Below, piece after piece: positions 51,501-60,492 of a stretch of DNA of 64,000 nucleotides. The notes beneath the pieces were generated by a model, which ran no database searches, had not been told where the DNA came from, and saw only the letters and a program-made list of their open reading frames with translations. Positions within the stretch are counted from its first letter, which is position 1; each line of letters starts with the position of its first letter. Both the position numbers and the translations under genes were made by a program. Origin of the DNA: Fen-178 sp049516835 (GTDB taxonomy: Bacteria > Acidobacteriota > Terriglobia > Bryobacterales > Bryobacteraceae); assembly GCA_049516835.1 (NCBI GenBank), contig JBEKSR010000001.1, positions 70,472 through 134,471 of the forward strand, written 5' to 3'.

Positions 51501-51545
51501 CAGGGCGCGTATGGTTCTGGTAAGCTCACTATAACGGGGACGTTA

Positions 51546-51767
51546 ATTACGGATCTCGAGGAAAAACTCCGGTGTCCGCGTTGCGGCGGCAGGGACATCC
51601 GCCAGTCCAGCCCCCGCGGAATCAGAGACTCGTTTATGGCGGCGCTGGGGAGGCGTCCCTTCCGGTGCCGCGCTTGCCAGTGCCGCTTTCATAGGAGTGC
51701 ACTGGCAAGAACTGGCGGGAGCCCGTCAGACAACCCCGCCGGCCCCGGCGGTTCCAAGGCCGGTTAG
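51546..51767 (+). CDS. Small zinc-ribbon protein (second copy), likely ATT start
   Basis: 73 residues, in the same frame as fabD but beyond its stop. Two Cys pairs LRCPRCGGRD and FRCRACQCRF with SPRGIRDSFMAALGRRP between match the zinc ribbon at 29493. No ATG, GTG or TTG exists before the first Cys pair; an ATT at 51546 (ITDLEEK) after GGGG is the likely initiator, or ATG was lost by mutation or error. Stops overlap the convergent dCMP deaminase. Confidence 0.55.
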   Translation: MTDLEEKLRCPRCGGRDIRQSSPRGIRDSFMAALGRRPFRCRACQCRFHRSALARTGGSPSDNPAGPGGSKAG

Positions 51768-52216
51768 ACCCGGCGCACGCGCACCCGGGCCTCGCCGAAT
51801 AACACCTCAACCATGCCGAAGTGCTCGTCGTAGTATTCGCTGCAATATTGCGCCATGCGCTCGGAGGAAACCACCACCTCCGTGATGCCGGCCTGCACGA
51901 TGGCACGGGCGCAATCCATGCACGGCATGATCTCGACGAACATGGTGCACCCCTCGGTGGGGGTTCCGGCGCGCGCCGCGTTGCAGATGGCGTTGCGCTC
52001 GGCATGCTCGATCCAAAGGTACTTGGCGGGCCGCACCAGCCGTTCCGGGGCGTCGTCCCGGATTCCACGCGGGAACGAGTTGTAACCGGTCGACCGGATT
52101 TCATGGTTCGGCCCAACGATCACGCAGCCGATTTGGGTGTGGGGGTCCTTGCTGCGGCAGGAGACAACCTTGCAGATATCGAGGTAGTACTGGTCCCAGC
52201 CGGGGATGGTTCGCAT
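51764..52216 (-). CDS. dCMP deaminase (zinc-dependent)
   Basis: 150 residues from ATG 52216, which has a GGGAAACC stretch just upstream. The zinc site is IEHAERNA (HAE) and MPCMDCARAIVQAG (PCxxC). GWDQYYLDICKVVSCRSKD and YNSFPRGIRDD match the deoxycytidylate deaminase family, which makes dUMP for thymidylate synthesis. Longer open frames upstream are antisense to the DHH gene. Confidence 0.9.
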   Translation of the reverse strand: MRTIPGWDQYYLDICKVVSCRSKDPHTQIGCVIVGPNHEIRSTGYNSFPRGIRDDAPERLVRPAKYLWIEHAERNAICNAARAGTPTEGCTMFVEIMPCMDCARAIVQAGITEVVVSSERMAQYCSEYYDEHFGMVEVLFGEARVRVRRV

Positions 52217-52339
52217 GGTTTCCCAACAAATGTAGCAGAGTTGACTGGCGAGGGCATGGGCGGCGCAGCGCCGGCGGCGGAGCGCAGTTGCATTTCTTCT
52301 CGCGTTCAGGCAAGCTGATAGGTTTTCCTCAGTTTGCTC

Positions 52340-53293
52340 ATGCTCGAACGCGTGCTGTACCACGACCATTGTTTTGACGGGGCAGCGTCGGCTGCCTTCT
52401 TCAGCCGCTTTATCGCGGGCGCGGTTCACCCGGACGCGGAGTTTCGTTACACAGGAATGGCGCACCGGGCGTCCCAGACCTTCGATCCGGCGCTGTTCGA
52501 TGGCGACGAGAACGCCATTGTGGATTTCAAGTACTCCAGCGATCCCCGCCTCACGTGGTGGTTCGACCACCACCAGAGCGCGTTCCTCACCCCCGAAGAC
52601 GCGGAGCATTTTGGCCGCGATACCAGCGGGCGCAAGCTCTACGACCCCAGCTACAAGTCCTGCACCGCGTTCATTTGCGCGGTGGCCGGCGAGCGCTTCG
52701 GCTTCCGCGCGCCGGACCTGGCGGACCTGGTGCGCTGGTCGGTGGTCATCGACGGAGCGCAGTATCCGGATGCCAGGACGGCCGTCGAGCTGGGTGAGCC
52801 GGCCATGAAGCTGACGCTGGTGATCGAAGCGGCCAAGGACTCCGATATCGTGCGGAAGATCATCGGCTGGATGCAGTTCCGCCAGCTCCCGGAAATCATC
52901 GCCGAACCGGAAGTCCAGGCGCTTTTCGAGCCTCTGTACCAGCGCCACCTGGATTCGATGGAGATCATCAAGAACCGCGCGCGCCAGGAAGACAGCGTGG
53001 TTTTTTTCGATCTGGCGGGTTATGACATGGAAGGCTACAACAAGTTCATCCCGTACTACCTGTTTCCAGCTTCCACCTATACGGTGTCGGTGAGCCGCTC
53101 CGCCTTCCGCACCAAAATTTCAGTGGGCTCGAACCCCTGGTCTCCGGCAGCGCCGAGGCACAATCTCGCCACCATTTGCGAGCGTTACGGCGGCGGCGGT
53201 CACGCGCGCGTAGGCGCCATCAGCCTGGAGCCCGGCGCACTCGAGAAGGCCCGGTCCCTGGCGGCGGAGATCGTTGCCGAGTTGCAGTCCTGA
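52340..53293 (+). CDS. DHH-family phosphoesterase
   Basis: 317 residues. N-terminal HDHCFDGAASAAFF, metal motif in WWFDHHQSAF (DHH) and C-terminal DHHA1-like GGGGHARVGA. Members cleave oligoribonucleotides, pApA or other phosphodiesters. ATG 52340 was preferred to a TTG two codons before. It is tandem to the CBM9-like gene, 12 bases apart, and divergent from the deaminase. Confidence 0.88.
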   Translation: MLERVLYHDHCFDGAASAAFFSRFIAGAVHPDAEFRYTGMAHRASQTFDPALFDGDENAIVDFKYSSDPRLTWWFDHHQSAFLTPEDAEHFGRDTSGRKLYDPSYKSCTAFICAVAGERFGFRAPDLADLVRWSVVIDGAQYPDARTAVELGEPAMKLTLVIEAAKDSDIVRKIIGWMQFRQLPEIIAEPEVQALFEPLYQRHLDSMEIIKNRARQEDSVVFFDLAGYDMEGYNKFIPYYLFPASTYTVSVSRSAFRTKISVGSNPWSPAAPRHNLATICERYGGGGHARVGAISLEPGALEKARSLAAEIVAELQS

Positions 53294-53305
53294 ACTGGAG
53301 GAGAC

Positions 53306-54292
53306 ATGACTCTGAGCAGACCGATAGGCGCCCTCTTCGTAGTGCTCCTGTCGATCCCTGCCACGGCACTCGAGCGGCAGGATGTGACGTTCAAGGCATT
53401 TCAATTTCCCGCCAGCATGAAGCCGTGCATCGACGGGAATCCGGACGACTGGAATATCGTGCCGGACAACTATGCCATCACCATGAGCGAGTTCATGGAC
53501 ACTGAACAGGGCCATGGCCTGAACCACGATCCGAAGAAGTTGGATGTGAAAATCAAGGTCGGGTGGGTGAAGGGCGAGAACCGCCTGTATTTCCTCTACG
53601 AGGCATACAAAGGCTACTGGGATTTCTCCCTGCCGGGATTGCACAACGACATTTTCGAGGTGGTCGTGGACGGCGATCTTTCCGGCGGGCCGCTGATCGA
53701 TCAATACCATCGGGAGATCTTTACTCCCGAGATGGTGGGGAAGCCGGCATCGGTCCTCGACCCGCGGATCGATCGCGAGACAGCTTCGCGGCAGACCCAC
53801 GGTGTAACGGCGCAGAACTATCACATTTTCACTCCGCCGGGTCCGGGCAAGAACTGGGCAATGGAGTGGGGCTGCCCGCAGTACGGCATCGATCCGCCCT
53901 ATTCCGAGCACGCCTACAACTACAGCTTCAAGCCGGGAGAGTCCGGCAAGCTGATCCTGGAGTTCTACATCACTCCCTTCGACTATTCCGGCTGCGAAGG
54001 TCCGTGGCGCGCTCTGGAGACGCAACTGACAGAGAACAAGCTCATCGGCATGGGACTAGGCCTGATCGACTGGGAGGGCGCGGACACCAAAACGCGCTAT
54101 GGTTTCTGGAATATCTCTCACCAGCAGTTCTGGTACGGTAACGCATCCCTGCTGGTGGGGTTCCGCCTGATGCCGCTCGAGCCGCAGTTTCAGAAGACCG
54201 TCGAGACCAAGTACCCGGTAAGCGGCGAGGGGTTTCCGGGCGGGTCCGGCAACCGGCCGGCGGGCGATGCGCCGAGGCCCCCGCGTCAGTAG
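53306..54292 (+). CDS. Secreted CBM9/DOMON-like carbohydrate-binding protein
   Basis: 328 residues: signal peptide (SRPIGALFVVLLSIPATA), and a beta-sandwich with PCIDGNPDDWNIVP, KIKVGWVKGENRLYFLYEAYK and FEVVVDGDLSGGP, a pattern of CBM9-like domains found in Bacteroidota and Acidobacteriota secreted proteins. A strong GGAGGAG precedes the ATG. It may bind cell-wall or plant glycans for uptake through the Oar-type receptors. It overlaps the ribE stop by seven bases (convergent). Confidence 0.75.
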   Translation: MTLSRPIGALFVVLLSIPATALERQDVTFKAFQFPASMKPCIDGNPDDWNIVPDNYAITMSEFMDTEQGHGLNHDPKKLDVKIKVGWVKGENRLYFLYEAYKGYWDFSLPGLHNDIFEVVVDGDLSGGPLIDQYHREIFTPEMVGKPASVLDPRIDRETASRQTHGVTAQNYHIFTPPGPGKNWAMEWGCPQYGIDPPYSEHAYNYSFKPGESGKLILEFYITPFDYSGCEGPWRALETQLTENKLIGMGLGLIDWEGADTKTRYGFWNISHQQFWYGNASLLVGFRLMPLEPQFQKTVETKYPVSGEGFPGGSGNRPAGDAPRPPRQ

Positions 54293-54912
54293 CCGTTTTC
54301 GCGCAGCTTCTCGACCGTCAGCGGGGGCTTCACGTCCAGCTTGCGCAGCAGCTTCTCGACGTGCTTGGCGAGGATGTCGCACTCCAGGTTGACGCGCGCG
54401 CCGGGGCGGTAGCCGCCCAGAGTAGTATTGCGGAAAGTGTGCGGAATGATGGACGCCGAAAGCACGCCGCTCTCGAGCGCCGCGATGGTCAGGCTGATGC
54501 CATCAACGGCGACGGAGCCTTTGTGGACCAGAAACGGGTCCAGCTCCGCCGGCACGCGAACTCGCAGCCACCAGTTCTCGTCGCCCAGCGCCTCGAGCGA
54601 GAGCAACTCGCCCGTGCCGTCGACGTGGCCCTGCACGATGTGGCCGCTCAGGCGGCCTGCTGGCGAGAGCGGCCGCTCCAGGTTCACGCGCGAGCCGGCG
54701 CGCAGGTCGCCCAGGTTGGTGAGGCGCAGGGTTTCGGGCGCCAGATCGGCGGAGAACGAATTGGGCCGCGGGTCCACAGCGGTGAGGCACACGCCGTTGA
54801 CGGCAATGCTGGCGCCCACCGTCAGGTCCTCGGCGACAGTTGCACAGCGCACCTTCAGGCGCGCGCCGATGGATTCTACTTCGCCCAGTTCTTCAATAAT
54901 CCCGGTGAACAT
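54286..54912 (-). CDS. ribE: Riboflavin synthase alpha subunit
   Basis: 208 residues with two lumazine-binding repeats: FTGIIEELGEV...SIAVNGVCLTAV and HIVQGHVDGTGELLSL...GSVAVDGISLTIA. It dismutates two lumazines to riboflavin. It starts inside the end of ribD (20-base overlap) and is third in ftsY-ribD-ribE. It converges with the CBM9-like gene. Confidence 0.95.
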   Translation of the reverse strand: MFTGIIEELGEVESIGARLKVRCATVAEDLTVGASIAVNGVCLTAVDPRPNSFSADLAPETLRLTNLGDLRAGSRVNLERPLSPAGRLSGHIVQGHVDGTGELLSLEALGDENWWLRVRVPAELDPFLVHKGSVAVDGISLTIAALESGVLSASIIPHTFRNTTLGGYRPGARVNLECDILAKHVEKLLRKLDVKPPLTVEKLRENGY

Positions 54913-56014
54913 CGACGTATCCTTCCACGGCGAATTCGTCCGGCGGAATCTGGTGAATAGTTATGCCCCGAATGCGAATCGCGTCCGCGCGCCGGCGCCG
55001 CCCCAGGCCGCCGGCCAGCGGGAGCGCTTCCAAACCGCCCAGGATCTTGGGTCCGTAATAGAAAAAGATGCGGTCCACCATCCCGCTCTCGAGGGCCGTC
55101 CAGTTGACCTTGCTGCCGGCCTCGATCATCAGCGAAAGGTACCGTTGCCGGCCCAGCCAGTCGATGAGGCTTCGCAGGTCCGCCCGCCCGCCAGGGCCGT
55201 CGAAGATCAGCACCCGGATGCCGCGCTCTTCGAGCAGCTTGCGCCGCTCGGCGGAAGAGGCCGAAGTGGCCGCCACCACCACATCGCCCGCGGCGCTGCG
55301 CGCCATTTTCGAATCGAGCGGCAGCCGGAGTTGCGAATCCATCACCACGCGCAATAGCGGGCGGCAGCGCGGAAGTCCGGTGCGGTCGGTCAGCAGGCAA
55401 TCGTCCGCCAGCACGGTGCCGATGCCGGTGAGAATGGCGTCGTGGTCGTGACGCAACTCCTGCACGTGGGCGCGGGCGCGCTCGCTGGTGATCCACCCGG
55501 ACCCAGAGGGTGCCCCGTCGTCGGGCGCCGAGATCTTGCCGTCCAGCGTGATGGCGGTCTTGAGCGTCACCAGCGGCCGCCCAGTGCGCATGAAGTGCAG
55601 GAACGGCTCATTCAACTTCTCGGCTTCGGCGGCGAACGAGGCCGCTACTTCCACTTCGACACCCGCCTCGCGCAGCCTGCGAAATCCCTGGCCCGCCACC
55701 AGCGGGTTGGGGTCCTCGATGGGCGCCACCACGCGCGCCACGCCGGCCTGAATCAGGGCGTCGACGCAGGGCGGCGTGCGCCCCTGGTGGGAGCACGGCT
55801 CCAGGTTCAAGTAGAGCGTGGCGCCACGGGCCTTCTCACCCGCCTGCGCCAGCGCAATAATTTCGGCATGTTGCACACCGGCGTAGGTATGGAAGCCGCG
55901 CCCCACGACTTCTCCGTCGCGCACCAGCACGGCTCCCACCATGGGATTCGGGCTGGCCAGCGACCGTCCCTGTCGCGCCAGGTCGAACGCTTCGCGCATG
56001 TATGCGGGGTTCAT
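54893..56014 (-). CDS. ribD: Bifunctional riboflavin deaminase-reductase
   Basis: 373 residues. Deaminase domain with zinc motif QHAEIIAL and EPCSHQGRTPPCVDALI, then a DHFR-like reductase domain (PLVTLKTAITLDGKISAPDD, GSGWITSERAR, RIFFYYGPKILGG). It performs the second and third steps of riboflavin synthesis. The ATG overlaps the ftsY stop (ATGA). Confidence 0.95.
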   Translation of the reverse strand: MNPAYMREAFDLARQGRSLASPNPMVGAVLVRDGEVVGRGFHTYAGVQHAEIIALAQAGEKARGATLYLNLEPCSHQGRTPPCVDALIQAGVARVVAPIEDPNPLVAGQGFRRLREAGVEVEVAASFAAEAEKLNEPFLHFMRTGRPLVTLKTAITLDGKISAPDDGAPSGSGWITSERARAHVQELRHDHDAILTGIGTVLADDCLLTDRTGLPRCRPLLRVVMDSQLRLPLDSKMARSAAGDVVVAATSASSAERRKLLEERGIRVLIFDGPGGRADLRSLIDWLGRQRYLSLMIEAGSKVNWTALESGMVDRIFFYYGPKILGGLEALPLAGGLGRRRRADAIRIRGITIHQIPPDEFAVEGYVDVHRDY

Positions 56015-56961
56015 TTTTCGAACAGCGATTCGATGAACTTTTCGGGGTCGAAGGGCAGCAGGTCGTCGGCCTTCTCGCCGACCCCCACGTAGCGGATCGG
56101 CAGGTTCAGCTCGCGCGCGATGGCCACCACGATTCCGCCCTTGGCCGTGCCATCCAGCTTGGCCAGCACGATGCCGGTGACGCCGGACGATTCCGTAAAC
56201 TTGCGGGCCTGTTCCAGCCCATTCTGCCCGGTGGTGGCGTCGAGCACCAGCAGCACCTCGTGGGGCGCGCCGGGGATCACCTTGGCGGCGGTGCGGGACA
56301 TCTTCTGAAGCTCCGCCATGAGGTGCTCTTTGGTCTGCAGGCGGCCCGCCGTGTCGACAATCACGTAATCCACTTTGCGCGCGCGCGCCGCCTGCACCGC
56401 GTCGAAGAGCACCGCGCTGGGGTCGCTGCCGCCGCGCTGCCGGATCACCTCCGCGCCGGCGCGCTGGCCCCAGATTTCGAGTTGCTCGATGGCCGCCGCG
56501 CGAAACGTATCGGCCGCGCAGAGCAGCACCGATCGCCCCTCATGGCGGAACCGCTCGGCCAGCTTGCCGATGGTGGTGGTCTTGCCCGAGCCATTCACTC
56601 CCACAACCAGGATTACGGCGGGCGGCTCGGCCACGCGCGCCGGCGCCCGCTCGCTGGCCTGGAGGATTTCGAGCAGTTGCTCGCGGATGAGGCCCTTCAG
56701 GCCGGCGGCGTCGCCCAACTGGCGGCGTTCGACGCTCTGGCGGATGCGCTCGAGGATCTCGTCCGTGGTGCGCACCCCGATATCCGCCGCGATGAGCGTG
56801 GATTCCAGTTCGTCGAGCAGCTCCGCATCGATCTCCTTCTTTCCCTGGAGGGCGTCTTCGAGCGCGGAGACCAGCCCCGCGCGCGTCTTCTCGACGCCGC
56901 TTTTCAATCTCTCCAGCAGGGATGGCTCTTGCTCGACGGAGCCGAATAGAGTCTGGATCAT
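56011..56961 (-). CDS. ftsY: SRP receptor FtsY
   Basis: 316 residues, NG domains of the SRP GTPases: helical N, P-loop GVNGSGKTTTIGKLA, DTFRAAAIEQLEIW, DTAGRLQTKEHLMAEL, and AKLDGTAKGGIVVAI. The short N-terminus lacks an acidic A domain, as in many bacteria. It docks ribosome-SRP complexes at the membrane. The start is ATG 56961. Coupling to riboflavin genes is unusual but only by position. Confidence 0.96.
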   Translation of the reverse strand: MIQTLFGSVEQEPSLLERLKSGVEKTRAGLVSALEDALQGKKEIDAELLDELESTLIAADIGVRTTDEILERIRQSVERRQLGDAAGLKGLIREQLLEILQASERAPARVAEPPAVILVVGVNGSGKTTTIGKLAERFRHEGRSVLLCAADTFRAAAIEQLEIWGQRAGAEVIRQRGGSDPSAVLFDAVQAARARKVDYVIVDTAGRLQTKEHLMAELQKMSRTAAKVIPGAPHEVLLVLDATTGQNGLEQARKFTESSGVTGIVLAKLDGTAKGGIVVAIARELNLPIRYVGVGEKADDLLPFDPEKFIESLFEK

Positions 56962-56985
56962 TTTGCTCTATTCTAGCAGCACGGT

Positions 56986-59154
56986 TCAGCCCGCCCTTCT
57001 CGCGAGATGCCGGCGCGACCGGCCGTCAGCCAGCATGAGCAAGAGCAGGCCAACTCCCGCGAGCAAGCTGATCGCGGCGCCGATTCGCAGGCTCATGGGC
57101 CGGAACTCGAATGTGATCCGATGCTCGCCAGCCGGCACTGGGATGGCCTGGAAAGCTCCGCCCCAGCGCTCAATGCCGGCTGGATGTCCGTCGACGACCG
57201 CCGTCCAGCCCGGGTAGAACTGCTCCACCAGCACGAACCGGCCGCCCCGGTCCGCCCGCACGAGAAAGTCTCGCTGCTCGGGGTTCCACGCGACGGGTTG
57301 CACCGTGCCGTTGGTCTCCTCCTCCCAACGGTAGGGCGGCCTGGCGTGGAGGTATTCGTACACGCGGCACCAGATCTCCTTTCTCCCGACCAGCCGGAAG
57401 TTGGGGCTGGCGGCTAGGAATGCCTCGTGAGACTCGCCATCATGCACCAGCACGTAGCGCACGCCGAGTTCCTGGAGCATGTCCTCGTTTTTCAGATCCG
57501 TATCGAACAACCGGTTCGTGCTGAATGGAACCCAGTGCTGAATCAGTTGCTTGTATTGCACCGGCAGAAAGGGGTCGAAGCCCTCCGGGGTCGCCAGTCC
57601 CCACATGCGATAGTCGGTCGGCGGCGGCCCGGCCGATCCGTCGCTCACCACGCGGTAATGCCGGTTCGCCCACATGGCGCGATAAGCGGTGTCGTCTACG
57701 CCCCCGATTCCGTACTTAGGGTGTTGATCGTCCACATCGCCCGGACTTGCATTGAACTGCCTGCTGGCGCCGAATACCTTGTAGTCGACTCCGGCTGCCA
57801 GCAGCAGGATGGCGGCAAACTGGCTGCGGCGGCGGCCCGTCGCCTCACGGACGACATAGAGACCCAACGAGAAAAGCGCCAGAGCGACGGCCGTTTCCAC
57901 CGCCGCCCGGCCGCGGATAGCGAAGGCGCCACCGTGAGCCCAGATCCAGAGTTGACGGACCGACCAGGCCAGGAGCGCCGTCGCCACCGCCGGCGCAAGC
58001 CATCGCGGCAGCGCGCGGCGGGAGGCACTTCTCAAGAAATCGTCCAGGGCGACGGCGGTAATCAATGCGGCCATGGCGGCGGCGCCTGCGTAGAAATTGA
58101 ACGGCTGCATGGTGTCGTCCAAAGTCGGAATCCGCTCGACAGTGCGGACCAACAAGTTGGACGGGTTCGCCAGCACGAGAGCAACTGCCAAACCAATAAG
58201 CGCCTGCAGATGAGGGCGCAAACTGTGCCGCCGCACCGCCCACGCAAAGGCGAACAGGGCCGGCAGCCCGAGGTACAGGTACATCCCGCCGGACTCAAAT
58301 GCCGTGCTATGCCCAGGGTTGAAATCGAACCAATTCGGCAGCAGGTAACAGAGAAGCAGCCGCCAGCCGTACGCGCCCGGTCCGTACTTGGGTTCCAGCA
58401 GCATCCGCGATCTGGCTTCCATGGCAGGCAGCAACTGCACCATGAACAGCAGCACCGACGCCGCGAGCGCGACGCACACACCCACGGCCGCCCGCCAGTG
58501 TACGCGGCTGGCCAGCGCATAGGCGACCACCATCACGCAGTAGACAATCCAAACTGCCGGATAGCCGGCCAGGAAAGACAGGGCGGAAGCGGCGGCGACC
58601 TTCCAGAGAGGACGCCAATCCCGCCGGCTAACGGCTTCATCGATGCCCCATAGCCCCAACGGCATCCACGTCATGGAGCAGACCACACCGATGTGCCAGA
58701 ACTGGGACACCATGTATCCCGTGTACGCGAAAACGGCCGCTCCGAACGCGCTCGCCAGGCTCCCGGTTTTCCCGCGCAGCCACATATAGCACAACAGGAA
58801 CGCGAGCCACACGTGAAGGAATGTGAACGCTTCCATCGCCCTGAACGGGATTCTCGGCAGCCTCCAGGTGAAGGCATACATCAGCCATGTCGGAGGGTAT
58901 AAGAATGCCGTTTGCACGTTTCCGACAAACGAGATGCCGCAGTAGATCGAGGAATCCCATTGCGGAATGCGCCCGTCTTTGAGTGCCTGGAAAGCGTACC
59001 GCTGGAGGGGGTAATGATAGCCGGCTATATCGGAGTATAAGTATACGGTCTTAAAGGGCGGCAGATATTCGTAAAAGAACGCATAGGTCGTGATCAGAGC
59101 CAGGAGGGCGACCCGCAGGCGTTCGGCACGCATCGTCTTACCTAAGATTTCCAT
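56986..59154 (-). CDS. YfhO-family multispanning membrane protein
   Basis: 722 residues. About 12 to 14 membrane helices with conserved loops (YSDIAGYHYPLQRYAFQALKDGRIPQWD, GISFVGNVQTAFLYPP), then an extracellular C-terminal domain and a last helix before a basic end. The pattern is that of YfhO proteins, linked to glycosyl transfer onto teichoic acids or polysaccharides in Gram-positive relatives. ATG 59154 has GGAAG six bases upstream; a second ATG (59133) is possible. It is divergent from the SGNH-MBOAT pair. Confidence 0.8.
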   Translation of the reverse strand: MEILGKTMRAERLRVALLALITTYAFFYEYLPPFKTVYLYSDIAGYHYPLQRYAFQALKDGRIPQWDSSIYCGISFVGNVQTAFLYPPTWLMYAFTWRLPRIPFRAMEAFTFLHVWLAFLLCYMWLRGKTGSLASAFGAAVFAYTGYMVSQFWHIGVVCSMTWMPLGLWGIDEAVSRRDWRPLWKVAAASALSFLAGYPAVWIVYCVMVVAYALASRVHWRAAVGVCVALAASVLLFMVQLLPAMEARSRMLLEPKYGPGAYGWRLLLCYLLPNWFDFNPGHSTAFESGGMYLYLGLPALFAFAWAVRRHSLRPHLQALIGLAVALVLANPSNLLVRTVERIPTLDDTMQPFNFYAGAAAMAALITAVALDDFLRSASRRALPRWLAPAVATALLAWSVRQLWIWAHGGAFAIRGRAAVETAVALALFSLGLYVVREATGRRRSQFAAILLLAAGVDYKVFGASRQFNASPGDVDDQHPKYGIGGVDDTAYRAMWANRHYRVVSDGSAGPPPTDYRMWGLATPEGFDPFLPVQYKQLIQHWVPFSTNRLFDTDLKNEDMLQELGVRYVLVHDGESHEAFLAASPNFRLVGRKEIWCRVYEYLHARPPYRWEEETNGTVQPVAWNPEQRDFLVRADRGGRFVLVEQFYPGWTAVVDGHPAGIERWGGAFQAIPVPAGEHRITFEFRPMSLRIGAAISLLAGVGLLLLMLADGRSRRHLARRAG

Positions 59155-59359
59155 TTTGGCTTCCAGGGGGCCATTGTACACTGAACCACCTTCGCTGAAG
59201 CCGTTCGCCTTTCCATCCCGCCTCAAATCAAAGACCGCCGAGCCAGTGGTTCCAACTACAGGATGCACGATACAATCACGGTGACCGCGACGTTTGCGGT
59301 CGAGCGAGCTTGTGTCAAAGCTCGCGCTCAGGTTGCGGGAAACGCCTTTCTTAAGACCT

Positions 59360-60490
59360 ATGTCAGTGGCGCCAGTGCGTGTTCCAGGCACATCGTTGCA
59401 GAAGGGCCGCCGCCGCGTTCTGGCGTTGCCGCTTGCCTTCCTGGGCCTCTTCGCCCTGGATGGGCTGCTCTTCCGCACGCCGTTTTATCCGTCGATTCTG
59501 CAGATGGACTCTTCCACCGGAGTCTTCGAGCTGACCCTGCGGCGGGAACAGCAGGCGCAGACACGGAACGGCGACAACCTGGTGGTCACTCTGGGCGATT
59601 CGCGCTTTGCGTATTTGCCGCGCCTGGCGAACCAAGTGACAGCGCAAACCGGATATGTTTTCCGGCACGCCGGCGTGGCGGGCACGGACGTCCGATCATG
59701 GTACTACATGCTGCGCGATCTGGACCCGGCCGCCCGGCGGTATCGCGCCGTTGTGTTCGGGGTGACGGATTACGACGACGAAGACGAGTTCTTCACCCCC
59801 GATGACGACATCCGCGCGCTGCATTACGCCATCGCGCGGTTGCGCTGGAGCGATGTGCTCGGGTTCGCTCTGTCGTTCCACAGCCTGGGATGCCAATGGG
59901 AAGCGTTGCGGGGGGCTTCCTTGAAGGGAATTGTCTATCAGAGCGATGTGCTGGCTTTTCTCTCGAAGCCGGCCGAGCGCATTCGGCGCGCGCGGATCGA
60001 GCACCGCGACTACGAGAAATGGACCTACGGCTACCTGGAGACTCCCCGGAGCATGGCGGGGCTCCAGATCGACTGGTCCGCGTGGAAGGTGACGTTCCCC
60101 CCGGGGCTCGACCAGGACCAGCGGGACACGGTCAACAACACCCTGATGAGCCGGCCCGCGCCGCAGACCGGACGCCTGGCTGCCTTCCGCCGCGCCTGGT
60201 ATGGCCGGATTCTCGACCGTTACCGCGGCTCCCGAACGAAGATCGTCTTTGTGCGGCTGCCGCGCGGCCCCATTCCCCGCCCCGACGGCCTGGTGCGGAA
60301 GAAGAGCGCCACCATCCGCGAGTTTGCGTCTCTGCCCAACGTTCTGCTGTGCGGCGAACATGCCTTCGATTCGCTGGAACACCCCGAAATGTTCCGCGAC
60401 GGAATGCACTTGAATCAGGCCGGCGTCGCGCGGTTCTCACCGATGCTGGCGGAAGATATCAGCCGGATGCTCGGCTCGGCGGCGCGGTAG
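59360..60490 (+). CDS. SGNH-like (AlgX/DltD-type) membrane-anchored protein
   Basis: 376 residues with one N-terminal helix (VLALPLAFLGLFALDGLLF) and an SGNH hydrolase-like fold: LVVTLGDSRFAYLP (Ser block) and DGMHLNQAGVARFS (Asp/His block). Proteins like this pair with MBOAT acyltransferases to acetylate exopolysaccharides (AlgX/AlgJ, PatB, DltD). ATG 59360 gives the right N-terminus. It is two bases upstream of the MBOAT gene. Confidence 0.8.
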   Translation: MSVAPVRVPGTSLQKGRRRVLALPLAFLGLFALDGLLFRTPFYPSILQMDSSTGVFELTLRREQQAQTRNGDNLVVTLGDSRFAYLPRLANQVTAQTGYVFRHAGVAGTDVRSWYYMLRDLDPAARRYRAVVFGVTDYDDEDEFFTPDDDIRALHYAIARLRWSDVLGFALSFHSLGCQWEALRGASLKGIVYQSDVLAFLSKPAERIRRARIEHRDYEKWTYGYLETPRSMAGLQIDWSAWKVTFPPGLDQDQRDTVNNTLMSRPAPQTGRLAAFRRAWYGRILDRYRGSRTKIVFVRLPRGPIPRPDGLVRKKSATIREFASLPNVLLCGEHAFDSLEHPEMFRDGMHLNQAGVARFSPMLAEDISRMLGSAAR

Positions 60491-60492
60491 CC

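Noticed and set aside
51504..51545. Readthrough of the fabD TGA as a second selenocysteine site
   Set aside because: No Cys is expected at the C-terminus of FabD and no SECIS-like hairpin follows the TGA.
51764..52948. A 394-residue form of the dCMP deaminase
   Set aside because: The upstream extension is antisense to the DHH phosphoesterase gene. Family length is about 150 residues and ATG 52216 fits it.
56986..59478. An 830-residue start for the YfhO protein
   Set aside because: The first 108 residues are basic and unstructured and run through the divergent promoter region. ATG 59154 has a ribosome site and starts just before the first helix.
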